From NCBI RefSeq assembly GCF_050948215.1, contig NW_027488979.1:62001-126000 (forward strand): 64,000 nucleotides of DNA. The letters are read 5' to 3'. How positions within the stretch are numbered: the first letter of the stretch is position 1; each line of letters starts with the position of its first letter. The DNA is from Halictus rubicundus (lineage: Eukaryota; Arthropoda; Insecta; Hymenoptera; Halictidae). Under the pieces are notes generated by a model. The model was not told where the DNA came from. It saw nothing but the letters and a program-made list of their open reading frames with translations, and made no database searches. This document shows, in pieces, positions 43,457 to 55,109 of this stretch. The position numbers were made by a program, and so were the translations under genes.

Positions 43457-43763
43457 CATGGGGGGAAGGCGCCACGTCGTCCGTTGCGTGGTGCCTTCGG
43501 ATAGAGTAGGTACGGGGAGGGGGCCGCGTTGCCCCCCCCCCGGGTGGTATGCTAAGGCGGGGGCACGCCGGATTGACATGCGCGCGCAGAGCACGGGTGC
43601 CCCCAGGAGTCTAGGGACGGACGGGGAGGAGTTAGTGGGTATACTCGGCGTTGCACCAACCAGCCGAGGAGTCCCACATAACCCGGACCATCCCCCCCCC
43701 CGGGGGGGTTCGGGTATCCGTAACGAGATTACCTCCTCGAAAGAAAAAAAAAAAAAAAAAAAA
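43457..43763 (+). other. 3' UTR and poly(A) tail of the R1-like fragment
   Basis: GC-rich sequence of about 290 bp with two long C runs (near 43,534 and 43,693) after the ORF2 stop, followed by 20 A residues. No AATAAA signal was seen. GATAG satellite resumes immediately after the A run. Confidence 0.75.
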
Positions 43764-44699
43764 TAGGATAGGATAGAGGATAGGATAGGATTGAGGATAG
43801 GATAGGATTGAGGATAGGACAGAGGATAGGATAGAGGATAGGATAGAGGATAGGATAGGATAGATGATATTATTGGAAAGATGATATTATTGGTAAGAGG
43901 ATAGGATATGATAGAGGATACGATATGATAGGAAATATCATAGGATAGAGGACAGGATAGGATAGAGGATAGGATAGTATAGTGGATAGGATAGGATAGA
44001 GGATAGGATAGGATAGAGGATAGGATAGGATAGAGGATAGGATGAGATAAAGGATAGGATAGGGTTGAGGATAGGATCGGATAAAGCATAGGATAGGATA
44101 GAGGATAGGATAGGGTAGAGGATAAGATAGGATAGAGGATAGGATAGGATAGAGGACAGGATAGGATAGAGGGTAGGGTAGAATTTGGATACGATACAGG
44201 ATAGGATAGGATAGAGGATAGGATAGGATAGAGAATAGGATAGGATTGAGGATATTATAGGGTAGAGGATAGGATAGGATAGAGGATACGATATGATAGA
44301 GGATAGGATAGAGGATAGGATATAATGCCGTATAGGATACGATTGAGGATAGGATAGGATTGATAATAGGATAGGGGACTGGATAGGATAGTGGACAGTA
44401 TAGGATAGAGGCTAGGATAGGATGGAGGATACGATATTATAGGCGACGGGATAGGATAGAGGACAGGATAGGATAGCATAGTGGATAGGATAGGATGGAT
44501 GATAGTATAGAGGATAGAATAGAGGATTGGATGCGATGAGGATATTATAGGATAGAGGATAGGTTAGGTTTGAGGACAGGATAGGATAGAGGATAGGGTA
44601 GAATTTGGATATTATACAGGATAAGATAGGATAGAGGATAGAATAGGATAGAGAATAGGATATTATAGAGGATATTATAGGGTAGAAGATAGGATAGGA

Positions 44700-45800
44700 T
44701 AGAGGATACGATATGATAGGCGATATGATAGGATAGAGGACAGGATAGGATAGAGGATAGGATAGTATAGTGGATAAGATAGGATAGAGGATAGGATAGG
44801 ATAGAGGATAGGATAGGATTGAGGATAGGATAGGACAGAGGATAGGATAGGATAGGATAGAGGATAGGATAGGATAGAGGATAGGATAGGATAGAGGATA
44901 GGATAGGATAGAGGATACGATATGATAGGCGATATGATAGGATAGAGGACAGGATAGGATAGTATAGTGGATAGGATAGGATAGAGGATAGGATAGGATA
45001 GAGGATAGATAGCATAGAGGATAGGATGAGATAAAGGATAGGATAGGATTGAGGATAGGATAGGATAGAGGATAGGATAGGATAGGATAGGATAGAGAAT
45101 AGGATATTATAGAGGATATTATAGAGGATATTATAGGGTAGAAGATAGGATAGGATAGAGGATACGATATGATAGGCGATATGATAGGATAGAGGACAGG
45201 ATAGGATAGAGGATAGGATAGTATAGTGGATAAGATAGGATAGAGGATAGGATAGGATAGAGGATAGGATAGGATTGAGGATAGGATAGGACAGAGGATA
45301 GGATAGGATAGGATAGAGGATAGGATAGGATAGAGGATAGGATAGGATAGAGGATAGGATAGGATAGAGGATAGGATAGGATAGAGGATACGATATGATA
45401 GGCGATATGATAGGATAGAGGACAGGATAGGATAGTATAGTGGATAGGATAGGATAGAGGATAGGATAGGATAGAGGATAGATAGCATAGAGGATAGGAT
45501 GAGATAAAGGATAGGATAGGATTGAGGATAGGATAGGATAGAGGATAGGATAGGATAGGATAGAGAATAGGATATTATAGAGGATATTATAGAGGATATT
45601 ATAGGGTAGAAGATAGGATAGGATAGAGGATACGATATGATAGGCGATATGATAGGATAGAGGACAGGATAGGATAGAGGATAGGATAGTATAGTGGATA
45701 GGATAGGATAGAGGATAGGATAGGATAGAGGATAGGATAGGATAGAGGATAGGATGAGATAAAGGATAGGATAGGGTTGAGGATAGGATCGGATACAGGA
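44700..45800. repeat. About 473-bp tandem units in satellite 1
   Basis: Repeated block with a 473-bp period. TAGATAGCATAGAGG is at 45,006 and 45,479, and GCGATATGATAGG is at about 45,173 and 45,646. Related GCGATATGATAGG copies near 44,730 and 44,930 show that the same module was amplified more than once. Ends are approximate. Confidence 0.7.
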
Positions 45801-47499
45801 TAGGATAGGATAGAGGATAGGATAGGATAGAGGATAGGATGAGATAAAGGATAGGATAGGGTTGAGGATAGGATTGGATAGAGGATAGGATAGGATAGAC
45901 GATAGGATAGGATAGAGGATAGGATAGGATAGAGGATAGGGTAGGATAGAGGATAGCATAGGATAGAGGATAGAATAGGATAGAGGATAGGATAGGATAG
46001 AGGATAGGATTGAGGATAGAGCATAGGATGGAGGATAGGATAGGATAGAGGATAGGATAGGGGATTGGATAGGATAGAAGATAGGATAGAGTATAGGATA
46101 GGATAGAGGATCGGATAGGGTAGAGGAATTGATAGGATAGAGGATAGGATAGGATAGAGGATCGTATAAGATAGAGGATAGGATAGGATAGAGAATAGGA
46201 TAGGACAGAGGATAGGATAGGATAGAGGATAGGATAGGGTAGAGGATAGGATAGCATTGAGGATAGGATAGGATTGCGGATAGGATAGGTTAGAATCTAG
46301 GATAGGATAGAGGATAGGATACAGGATAGGATATAATACAAGATATGATAGATTAGAGGATAGGATAGTATTGAGGATAGGTCGCGATAGAGGATGGGAT
46401 AGAGGATTGGATAGGATAGGGGATAGAACACGATAGAGGGTAAGATAGGATATTAGATAGGATAGAGAAAAGGATAGGATAGAGAATAGGATAGGATAGA
46501 TGATAGGATAGGAAAGAGGATAGAATAGGATAGAGGATAGGATAGGATTGAGGATAGCATAGGATAGAGGATAGGATAGGATAGAGGATAGGATAGAGGA
46601 TAGGATAGAGTATAGGATAGTATAGAGGAGAGGATAGGATAGAGGATAGGATAGGATAGAGGATAGAATAGATGATATGATAGAGGATAGGATAGAGTAT
46701 AGAATAGGATAGAGGAGAGGATAGAAAATAGGATAGGACGGAGGATAGGTTAGGATAGAGGATTGGATAGATGATAGGATAGGATAGAGAATAGGATAGG
46801 ATATATGGTATTATAGGATAGAGGATACGATATTATAGTCGATAGGATAGGATAGAAGATAGGATAGGGGATTGGATAGGGTAGAGGATAGGATAGGGGA
46901 TTGGATAGGATAGTGGATAGGATAGGATTGAGGATACGATAGGATATAGGATAGAATAGGTTAGAGGATAGGATAGGATAGAGGACAGGATAGGGTAAAG
47001 GAAAGGATAGGATTGAGGATAGGATAGAGGATAGGATTGGATAGAGAAGATGAACGGATAGATGATATTATAGGATAGAGGATAGGATAGGATAGAGGAT
47101 ACGATAGAGGATTGGATAGGATAGAGGATAGGATAGCATAGGATAGAGTATAGGATAGGATAGAGTATAGGATAGGATAGAGGATACGATAGAGGATTGG
47201 ATAGTATAAAGGATAGGATAGGATAGAGGAAAGGATAGGATTGAGGATAGGATAGGATAGTGGATAGGATAGGGTAGTATAGGGGATAGGATAGGATAGA
47301 GGATAGTATAGTATAGAGGATAGGATAGGATAGAGGATAGGACAGAGGATTGAGGATAGGATAGGATTGAGGATAGGAATGGATAGAGGATAGGATAGGA
47401 TAGAGGATAGAATAAGATTGAGGATAAGAAGGATAGAGGATAGGATAGGATAGAGAATAGGATAGGGGATTGGATAGGATAGAGGATAGGATAGGATTG

Positions 47500-48700
47500 A
47501 GGATAGGATAGGAAAGAGGATAGGATAGTAAAGAGAATAGGACAGGATAGATGATATTATGGGAAAGAGGATAGGATATGATAGAGGATACGATATTGTA
47601 GAGGATAGGATAGGATAGAGGATAAGATAGAATAGAGGATACGATAGAGGATTGGATAGTATAAAGGATAGGATAGGATAGAGGAAAGGATAGGATTGAG
47701 GATAGGATAGGATAGTGGATAGGATAGGATAGTACAGGGGATAGGATAGGATAGAGGATAGTATAGTAGAGAGGATAGGATAGGATAGAGGACAGGTCAG
47801 AGGATAGGTTAGGGGATTGGATAGGATAGAGGATACGATAGAGGATTGGATAGTATAAAGGATAGGATAGGATACAGGATAGGATAGGATTATGGATAGG
47901 ATAGGATTGTTGATAGGATAGGATAGTATAGGGGATAGGATAGGATAGAGGATAGTATAGTATAGAGGATAGGATAGGATAGAGGATAGGACAGTGGATA
48001 GGATAGGGGATTGGATAGGATAGAGGATAGGATAGGATAGGGGATGGGATAGGATAGAGGATAGGATAGGATAGAGGATAGGATAGGATTGAGGATAGCA
48101 TAGGAAAGAGGATAGGATAGTAAAGAGAATAGGATAGGATAGATGATATTATGGGAAAGAGGATAGGATATGATAGAGGATACGATATTGTAGAGGATAG
48201 GATAGGATAGAGGATAAGATAGAATAGAGGATACGATAGAGGATTGGATAGTATGAAGGATAGGATAGGATAGGATAGAGGAAAGGATAGGATTGAGGAT
48301 AGGATAGGATAGTGGATAGGATAGGATAGTACAGGGGATAGGATAGGATAGAGGATAGTATAGTAGAGAGGATAGGATAGGATAGAGGACAGGTCAGAGG
48401 ATAGGTTAGGGGATTGGATAGGATAGAGGATACGATAGGGGATTGGATAGTATAAAGGATAGGATAGGATACAGGATAAGATAGGATTATGGATAGGATA
48501 GGATTGTTGATAGGATAGGATAGTATAGGGGATAGGATAGGATAGAGGATAGTATAGTATAGAGGATAGGATAGGATAGAGGATAGGACAGTGGATAGGA
48601 TAGGGGATTGGATAGGATAGAGGATAGGATAGGATTGAGGATAGGATAGGATAGTGGATAGGATAGGATAGTATAGGGGATAGGATAGGATAGAGGATAG
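47500..48700. repeat. About 597-bp tandem duplication in satellite 1
   Basis: Two adjacent copies at an offset of 597 bp. GGATTGTTGATAGG is at 47,904 and 48,501, and GATAAGATAGAATAGAGG recurs near 47,616 and 48,213. Few substitutions separate the copies. Confidence 0.7.
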
Positions 48701-51559
48701 TATAGTATAGAGGATAGGATAGGATAAAGGATAGGACAGAGGATAGGATAGGGGATTGGATAGGATAGAGGATAGGATAGGATTGAGGATAGGATAGAAT
48801 AGAGGATACGATAGAAGATTGGATAGTATAAAGGATAGGATAGGATAGAGGAAAGGATAGGATTGAGGATAGGATAGGATAGTGGATAGGATAGGATAGT
48901 ATAGGGGATAGGATAGGATAGAGGATAGTATAGTATAGAGGATAGGATAGGATAGAGGATTGGATATAATAGAGGATAGGATCGGATAGAGGATAGGATA
49001 GGGGATTGGATAGGACAGAGGATATGAGACGATAGAGGATCGGATAGGGGATTGGATAGGATAGAGGACAGGAGACGATAGAGGATAGGATAGGATAGAG
49101 GATAGGAGACGATAGAGGATAGGATAGGGGATTGGATAGGATAGAGGATAGGATAGATTATAGGATAGGATAGGGGATAGGATAGGATAGAGGATAGGAT
49201 TGAGGATAGAGCATAGGATGGAGGATAGGATAGGACAGAGGATACGATAGGATAGAGGATAGGATAGGATAGAGGATAGGATAGGGTAGAGGATGGGATA
49301 GGATTGAGGAAAGGATAGGATAGAGGATAGGATAGGATAGGATAGAGGATAGGATAGGATAGAGGATAGGATAGGATAGAGGAAAGGATAGGATAGAGGA
49401 TAGGATATGATAGAGGATAGGATAGGATAGAGGATAGGATAGGATAGAGGATAGGATAGGATAGAGGATAGGGTAGGATAGAGGATAGGATAGGGTAGAG
49501 GATAGGATAGGATAGAGGATAGGATAGGATAGAGGATAGACTAGGATAGAGTATAGGATATAGGATTGGATAGGATAGAGGATAGGATACGATAGAGGAT
49601 AGGATAGGGGATTGGATAGGATAGAGGATAGGATAGATTATACGATAGGATAGGGGATAGGATAGGATAGAGGATAGGATTGAGGATAGAGCATAGGATG
49701 GAGGATAGGATAGGACAGAGGATAGGATAGGATAGAGGATAGGATAGGATAGAGGATAGGATAGGATAGAGGATAGGATAGGATAGAGGATAAGATAGGA
49801 TAGAGGATAGGATAGGATAGAGGATAGTATAGGATAGAGGATAGGATAGGATTGAGGAGAGGATAGGATAGAGAATAGGATAGGATAGATGATTTTATAG
49901 GATACAGGATAGAGTATAGCATATGGGATGGATACGATAGAGGATAGGATAGGATAGAGGATACGATATTATAGATGATAGAATAGGATAGAGGATGGGA
50001 TAGGATAGATGATAGAATAGGATAGAGGATAGGATAGGATAGAGGATAGGATAGAGGAAAGGATAGGACTGTGGATAGGATTGGATAGAGGATAGGACAG
50101 GATAGATGATAGGATAGAATAGGATAGAGGATAGGATAGGATAGAGGATAGGATAGGATTGAGAATAGGATAGGGGATTGGATGGGATACAGCATAGGAT
50201 AGGATAGAGGATAGGATAGGATAGAGTATAGGATAGGATAGATGATAGGATAGGGGATGGGATAGGATAGAGGATAGGATAGGATAGAGGAAAGGATAGA
50301 ATAGAGGATAGGATAGGATTGAGGATAGGATAGGGGATGGGATAGGATAGAGGATAGGATAGGATAGAGGAAAGGATACGATAGAGGATAGGATAGGTAA
50401 TTGGATAGGATAGATAATAGGAAAGGATAGAGAAGAGGATAGGATAGAGGATAGGATAGGATAGACGATAGGGTAGGACAGAGAATAGAATAGGATAGAT
50501 GATATTATAGGATAGGTGATAGGATAGGATAGAGGATATTATAGCATAGAGGATAGGATAGGATTGAGGATAGGATAGGGGATTGGATAGGATAGAGCAT
50601 AGGATTGAGGATAGGATAGGGTTGAGGATTGGATAGGATAGATTATATTATAGGATAGTGGATAGGATAGTATAGAGGATAGGATAGGATAGAGGATAGG
50701 ATAGGAAAGGTGATATTATAGGAAAGAGGATAGGATATGATAGAGGATACGATATTACAGAGGATAGGATACGATAGAGGATACGATATTACAGAGGATA
50801 GGATCGGTTACAGGATAGAATAGGATAGAGGATAGGATAGGATTGAGGATAGGATAGGATAGAGAATAGGATAGGAAAGATGATATTATAGGAAAGAGGA
50901 TAGGATATGATACAGGATACGATATTATAGAGGATAGTATAGGATGCAGGATAGGATAGGATAGAGGATAGGATAGGATTGTCGATAGGATACAGTATAG
51001 GATAGAGGATTGGATAGGATAGAGGATATTATAGGATAGAGGATAGGATAGGATAGAGAATAGGATAGGGTAGATGATATTATAGGATAGAGGATAGAAT
51101 ATGATAGAGTATACGATATTATAGAGGAAAGGATAGGATAGAGGATAGGATATGTGATTGGATAGGATAGAGGATGGGATGGGACAGAGGATATGGATAG
51201 GATAGGATAGGATAGAGGATAGGATAGGGGAGTAGATATGTTAGAGGATAGGAGACGATAGAGGATAGGATATGATAGACGATACGGTATTATAGAGGAT
51301 AGGATAGGATACAGGATAGGGAAGGATAGAGGATATTATAGGATAGAGGATAGGATAGGATTGCGGATAGGATAGGTTAGAGTATAGAATTGGATTGAGG
51401 ATAGGGTAGGATTGAGGATTGGATAGGATAGAGAATAGTATATAATAGAGGAAAGGATAGGATTGTGGATAGGATTGAGGATAGGATAGAAAATAGGATA
51501 GGATAGGATAGGGGATTGGATATGATAGAAAATAGGATAGAACAGAGGATAGGATATAG

Positions 51560-52184
51560 GTAATATTATGGTATATTCTGGTATATTCTTCTTTATTCTA
51601 GTAATATTATGGTATATTCTGATATATTCTTCTATATTCTAGTAATATTATGGAATATTCTGGTATATTCTTCTATATTCTAGTAATATTATGGTATATA
51701 TTCTGCTATATTCGAGTATATTCAGGTATATTCTCGTATATTCTCCTATATTCTAGTAATATTATCGTATATTCTCATATATTCTTCTATATTCGGGAAT
51801 ATTATGGTATATTCTGGTATATTCAAGTATATTCTGGTATATTCTGCTATATTCTAGTATATTCAGGTATATTCAGGTATATTCTCGTATATTCTTCTAT
51901 ATTCGAGTAATATTATGGTATATTCTGATATATTCTTCTATATTCTAGTAATGTTATGGAATATTCTGGTACATTCTTCTATATTCTAGTAATATTATGG
52001 TATATATTCTGCTATATTCGAGTATATTCAGGTATATTCTCGTATATTCTTCTATATTCTAGTAATATTCTGGTATATTCTGGTATATTCTAGTATATTC
52101 TGCTATATTCTAGTATATTCTGGTATATTCTCGTATATTCTTCTATATTCTAGCAATATTATGGTATATTCTGGTATATTCTTC
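51560..52184. repeat. Satellite 2 (10-bp TATATTCTGG array), left part
   Basis: AT-rich tandem array of 10-bp units, TATATTC followed by TGG, TAG, TGC, AGG, TCG or TTC. It is punctuated by TAGTAATATTATGG, giving longer composite units. It is interrupted at 52,185 by LTR element 1. The short open frame at 51,650-51,910 is repeat-derived and not a gene. Confidence 0.96.
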
Positions 52185-52690
52185 TGTAAGGGATTAGAGC
52201 GACTGCGGCCCATGCGGGCCGCAGCAGGGTACCATAGGCCGGCCAAGGGCGCAGTTTATGATTACGGTGCGGACGTGACTTCAGGCTATTTTTGAGATTT
52301 AGCGGAACTTTATGTTTTATGATGATTTATTAGAGACTTCATATTTTAGCTAAAGGTCTCAATAGCCGTTGACGTACCGTAAGACATCTGCGGACCAAAT
52401 GCGTAATGTTAAGGGCCCTAGGTAGGCGACGAGGATTCGGGGCGAGGGTACCCTAATAAACTGGTCGGTTTCCCTCACCCTGTCGCCTCTCGGAGGGCGT
52501 ACTTTAGAATTAAGACACCCGTGATTGGCTTCCGAAATGTAACCGCCTACACTGCAAAAACAGTTAAAAGAGTAGAGCGGAGTAGAAGCCAACGTTGTCG
52601 TAGCGCGCACGAGGGTAACCTATAGTCTCTGTCTTTTTCTGAATAAACGTGTTTATGAAATTGCATTATAAGATCCTCGACATCCTTACA
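52185..52690 (+). repeat. 5' LTR of element 1
   Basis: 506 bp, TGTAAG...CTTACA (perfect 6-bp inverted ends). Near the start is a perfect 9-bp stem, CTGCGGCCC with GGGCCGCAG (52,203-52,224, 4-nt loop). An AATAAA signal lies at 52,642-52,647, inside the palindrome ATAAACGTGTTTAT. I saw no convincing TATA box. Confidence 0.95.
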
Positions 52691-52692
52691 AA

Positions 52693-52707
52693 ATCAGAAG
52701 TGGGATT
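52693..52707 (+). promoter_or_regulatory. Minus-strand primer binding site, tRNA-Leu type
   Basis: ATCAGAAGTGGGATT starts 3 nt after the LTR. From memory of tRNA-Leu(CAA), TCAGAAGTGGGATT is the complement of its 3' acceptor and T-arm region, displaced a few bases from the CCA end; GAACC follows after two mismatched bases. Displaced tRNA-Leu sites are recalled for mdg3-like elements. Confidence 0.7.
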
Positions 52708-52854
52708 GTGAACCGAAGTGTCGCGAATATTCTTAGTAGTTACCTTTCACGTTCGGCTAACGGCAACCGAAATTCTGTGTGAAATTCTGTGTGCAATTCT
52801 CAGTGACCATTAATTCGTGATTTTCTGAGTGAACCCTTTAAAAAAAAAAAAAAA

Positions 52855-54579
52855 ATGTCTCAAGTGTCGGGTAGAACGCAGCGCGAATTCCTCGTCCACG
52901 AACTCAAAGAAATATTGCGTCGCCATGGTCTCCCGGCATCAGGAAACAAGGCCGAATTAGTGCAGCGGCTGGACGAAAATTTCCCGAACAGGGCATGGGA
53001 AAACGGAACGCCACTCGAAATACCAGAACGTGAGGTCGAGGAGGAAAACGCACCGCTGAACAGCAGTATTCTGCGTGCGGACGCACCTTCGTGGCAACCA
53101 GACCAGCTGGAAAAAAGGGAAATGGAGTTGTGGCAGCGAGAAAAAGAGTTGATGGCGAGAGAAATCCAACTACTTCGGAGGGAGAATGAGCTTCTCAGAA
53201 ATTCGCCTAACTCAGCGGCCAGTTCCACGACGAGGCTCCACGCCAACATTAAAACAATTGGGGAGCTCATCAGCGACTTCAGTGGCGAGGAGCAAAATTT
53301 TACGAATTGGACAAAACAACTCCAAATACTCGCCACAACGTACGAATTAGACGATAACGCGACAAGACTGTTGTTGGGATCCAAATTAAAAGGAAGAGCT
53401 CTAAATTGGTTCCATTCAAGGAGTGAGCATTTGGAGTTCCCCACAGATATGCTCCTGTATAAGATGGAGGCCATGTTTGGGAATCGGGAAACCCGGCTAG
53501 AACTACAAAGAAAATTTGAAGGTAGGAAGTGGAGAAACGCGGAACCGTTCGAGCAGTACTACCACGAAAAGATAGTTCTAGCCAACAAAGTGCCCGTGCC
53601 AGAGGACGAACTGGTTGAGTACCTGGTAGACGGCATAACGGATAGCAACATCCAAAATCAGGCACGGATGTGCGAATTCAAAACAGCCTCCGATATGCTA
53701 AGGGCCCTGAGGAAAATTTCACCATCCAATGGATCGAGAAACTACGCCAGGTCAACGACCGAGAAGAGTCAACAAGGCGCGAATACGACCAGAGGATCGG
53801 CACCAGAAGGATGGGCAGGTAGCCGTTGCTACAACTGCAACAGACTAGGCCACCGAGCGGCGGATTGTCGACTACCTGCGAGGGAAAAGGGTAGCTGTTT
53901 CAATTGCGGTGAAATGGGTCACCTGCTACCAAACTGCCCTAGAAAAAACATCGCGCAGGTGCCTAAGAGGCAGGTCACCTACATGGAAATGGAAACCCCG
54001 GAAGAAGACGACTATCACCGAAATTTAGAGTACGTAATAAATAAGAACCGTATGAAATTATATACTTTGATTGATACCGGTAGTCCCGTTAGTTTTGTAA
54101 AAAGGTCCTATGTACCAGGCAGGATAGAAAATATTCAAGGTAACAATTGCGTACGTCTAGCAGGAATTAATAAGTCTCCTCTTGGTTTGTTGGGTACGGT
54201 ACAGGCTTTAGTTGAAATGTCGGAAAATACAAAAGAAATTATGACTTTGATGGTAGTTCCAGATCAGACGATGTGTACTCCAGTAGTTTTAGGTCGCGAT
54301 GCGTTACGAATATTCGGAATGAGTATAGTACAGGTTAAAAAGGATCCTATCAGCCACTTGGAAATTCTTAATGTAACGTTAGATTCAGACGATTCTAGTC
54401 CCGTGGATGAGTCGAATATTAATGGAAAAATAATGTCAGCCGATAAAGTAAGATTTAAAGAAACGTTCACGAATGCATATTCAAACCAGAAGCGACCCGA
54501 GTTAAAATTAAATTCAAGTAGTCAGCAACCTTTTAACACCACACCTCGAAGAATTTCGTATGCAGAAAAGAAAAATTAA
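52855..54579 (+). CDS. Gag-protease polyprotein of LTR element 1
   Basis: 574 residues from the first ATG of the internal region, directly after a 15-A run (52,840-52,854). Domains in order: a SAP-type DNA-binding motif at about residues 9-48; a charged coiled coil at about 80-115; a retrotransposon Gag capsid-like region at about 130-290; two zinc knuckles, CYNCNRLGHRAADC at 325-338 and CFNCGEMGHLLPNC at 348-361, for RNA packaging; then a retropepsin-type aspartic protease with DTGS at 407-410 and LGRDALR downstream. The frame runs into the first residues of reverse transcriptase (RRISYAEK). It stops there because about one nucleotide is missing near 54,568, judged by the continuation in the next frame. 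Gag and protease look intact, so the element could still supply or use Gag particles. There is no env. Confidence 0.9.
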   Translation: MSQVSGRTQREFLVHELKEILRRHGLPASGNKAELVQRLDENFPNRAWENGTPLEIPEREVEEENAPLNSSILRADAPSWQPDQLEKREMELWQREKELMAREIQLLRRENELLRNSPNSAASSTTRLHANIKTIGELISDFSGEEQNFTNWTKQLQILATTYELDDNATRLLLGSKLKGRALNWFHSRSEHLEFPTDMLLYKMEAMFGNRETRLELQRKFEGRKWRNAEPFEQYYHEKIVLANKVPVPEDELVEYLVDGITDSNIQNQARMCEFKTASDMLRALRKISPSNGSRNYARSTTEKSQQGANTTRGSAPEGWAGSRCYNCNRLGHRAADCRLPAREKGSCFNCGEMGHLLPNCPRKNIAQVPKRQVTYMEMETPEEDDYHRNLEYVINKNRMKLYTLIDTGSPVSFVKRSYVPGRIENIQGNNCVRLAGINKSPLGLLGTVQALVEMSENTKEIMTLMVVPDQTMCTPVVLGRDALRIFGMSIVQVKKDPISHLEILNVTLDSDDSSPVDESNINGKIMSADKVRFKETFTNAYSNQKRPELKLNSSSQQPFNTTPRRISYAEKKN

Positions 54580-55007
54580 AATTAGTCTCAAACAATCTTT
54601 TGGGAAAAAGTATTATTAGACCGAGCGATTCAGAGTATGCTCTGAATTATACCACAAGCAAATCTGTTTGCGAGACCCCTTCTAAATTGCTATTTGGCGT
54701 GGATCAGAGGGGCAAAACCCCGAATAATTTAAAAGGATATATCCGCGAATGGACCAATAAAAAACCAATAGATTTAAACGCGTGTCGCCGCAATAGGAGA
54801 CTATATAAGGTTAAAGATACTTCGAAAGTACCTCGGGAGTATCCCAAAAAGTTAATACCGCAATACAAGGGCCCGTATGAGATAACTAAGTTGTTACGGA
54901 ATGACCGATACGTTGTATCAGATTTAAAAGGGTTCCAAAACACCCAGAGAACGTATAAAGGTACCTGGGCATCCGCGAATATGAGGCCCAGGCGGCAAAT
55001 TAATTAA
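54570..55007 (+). pseudogene. Pol remnant of element 1: RT start fused to integrase end
   Basis: In the frame -1 relative to Gag-protease, the first residues of reverse transcriptase (GKSIIRPSDSEYA) are followed directly by the C-terminal part of integrase (ETPSKLLFG, then the GPY/F-type module YKGPYEITKLL with RYVVSDL). The RT catalytic core, RNase H, zinc-binding HHCC region and DDE core of integrase are absent. The junction is near 54,645. An internal deletion of roughly 1.9 kb, by comparison with element 2, explains the fusion. The 54,600 codon is TTG and not a true start. No enzymatic activity is expected. Confidence 0.85.
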
Positions 55008-55088
55008 TGTTAGCTATTACGAAATAGATTTAAGAAAATATTGTCCGTTGGTATTTAGAATATAAGAATAAAAACTTATTTTAAAGTG

Positions 55089-55107
55089 TTTAGCCGGGGC
55101 GGCTAAA
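55089..55107 (+). other. Hairpin before the 3' LTR of element 1
   Basis: TTTAGCC-GGGGC-GGCTAAA, a perfect 7-bp stem with a 5-nt loop. Element 2 has a hairpin with the same GGGGC loop and the same spacing to the following motif, but a different stem sequence (60,942-60,960). The pattern suggests selection on structure. Confidence 0.8.
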
Positions 55108-55109
55108 TT

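Larger units (their letters stand above)
42427..43763 (+). mobile_element. 5'-truncated R1-clade non-LTR retrotransposon with poly(A)
   Basis: A 1.34-kb GC-rich block in satellite 1. It starts abruptly inside a coding region, continues through the C-terminal part of a retrotransposon ORF2, has an untranslated tail of about 290 bp and ends in 20 A residues (43,744-43,763). 5' truncation plus a 3' poly(A) tail is the signature of target-primed reverse transcription. Protein features point to the R1/TRAS-like group of arthropod LINEs. No 28S rDNA flanks it, so it is not in the classical R1 site. I could not assign a clear target duplication in the repetitive flanks. Confidence 0.85.
43764..51559. 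repeat. Satellite 1 array, right segment
   Basis: About 7.8 kb of GATAG satellite between the R1-like fragment and satellite 2. It is more degenerate toward the right end. Modules with CGATATGATAGGCGATATGATAGG are typical at 44-46 kb. No gene, RNA or transposon was found. The junction with satellite 2 is abrupt: GGATATAGG runs straight into TAATATTATGG. Confidence 0.95.

Noticed and set aside
42653..44089. Minus-strand frame antisense to the R1-like fragment
   Set aside because: It is a shadow of the coding strand that runs through the poly(A) tail into satellite. It has no domain of its own.
1..51559. CRISPR array
   Set aside because: There are no unique spacers between conserved repeats, and the context is eukaryotic satellite with retrotransposons.
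51650..51910. Plus-strand frames in satellite 2 (51,650-51,910, 55,979-56,176, 61,348-61,725, 62,518-62,814) and the minus frame 61,590-61,853
   Set aside because: They are 10-residue cycles produced by the 10-bp unit; parts also run across LTR edges.
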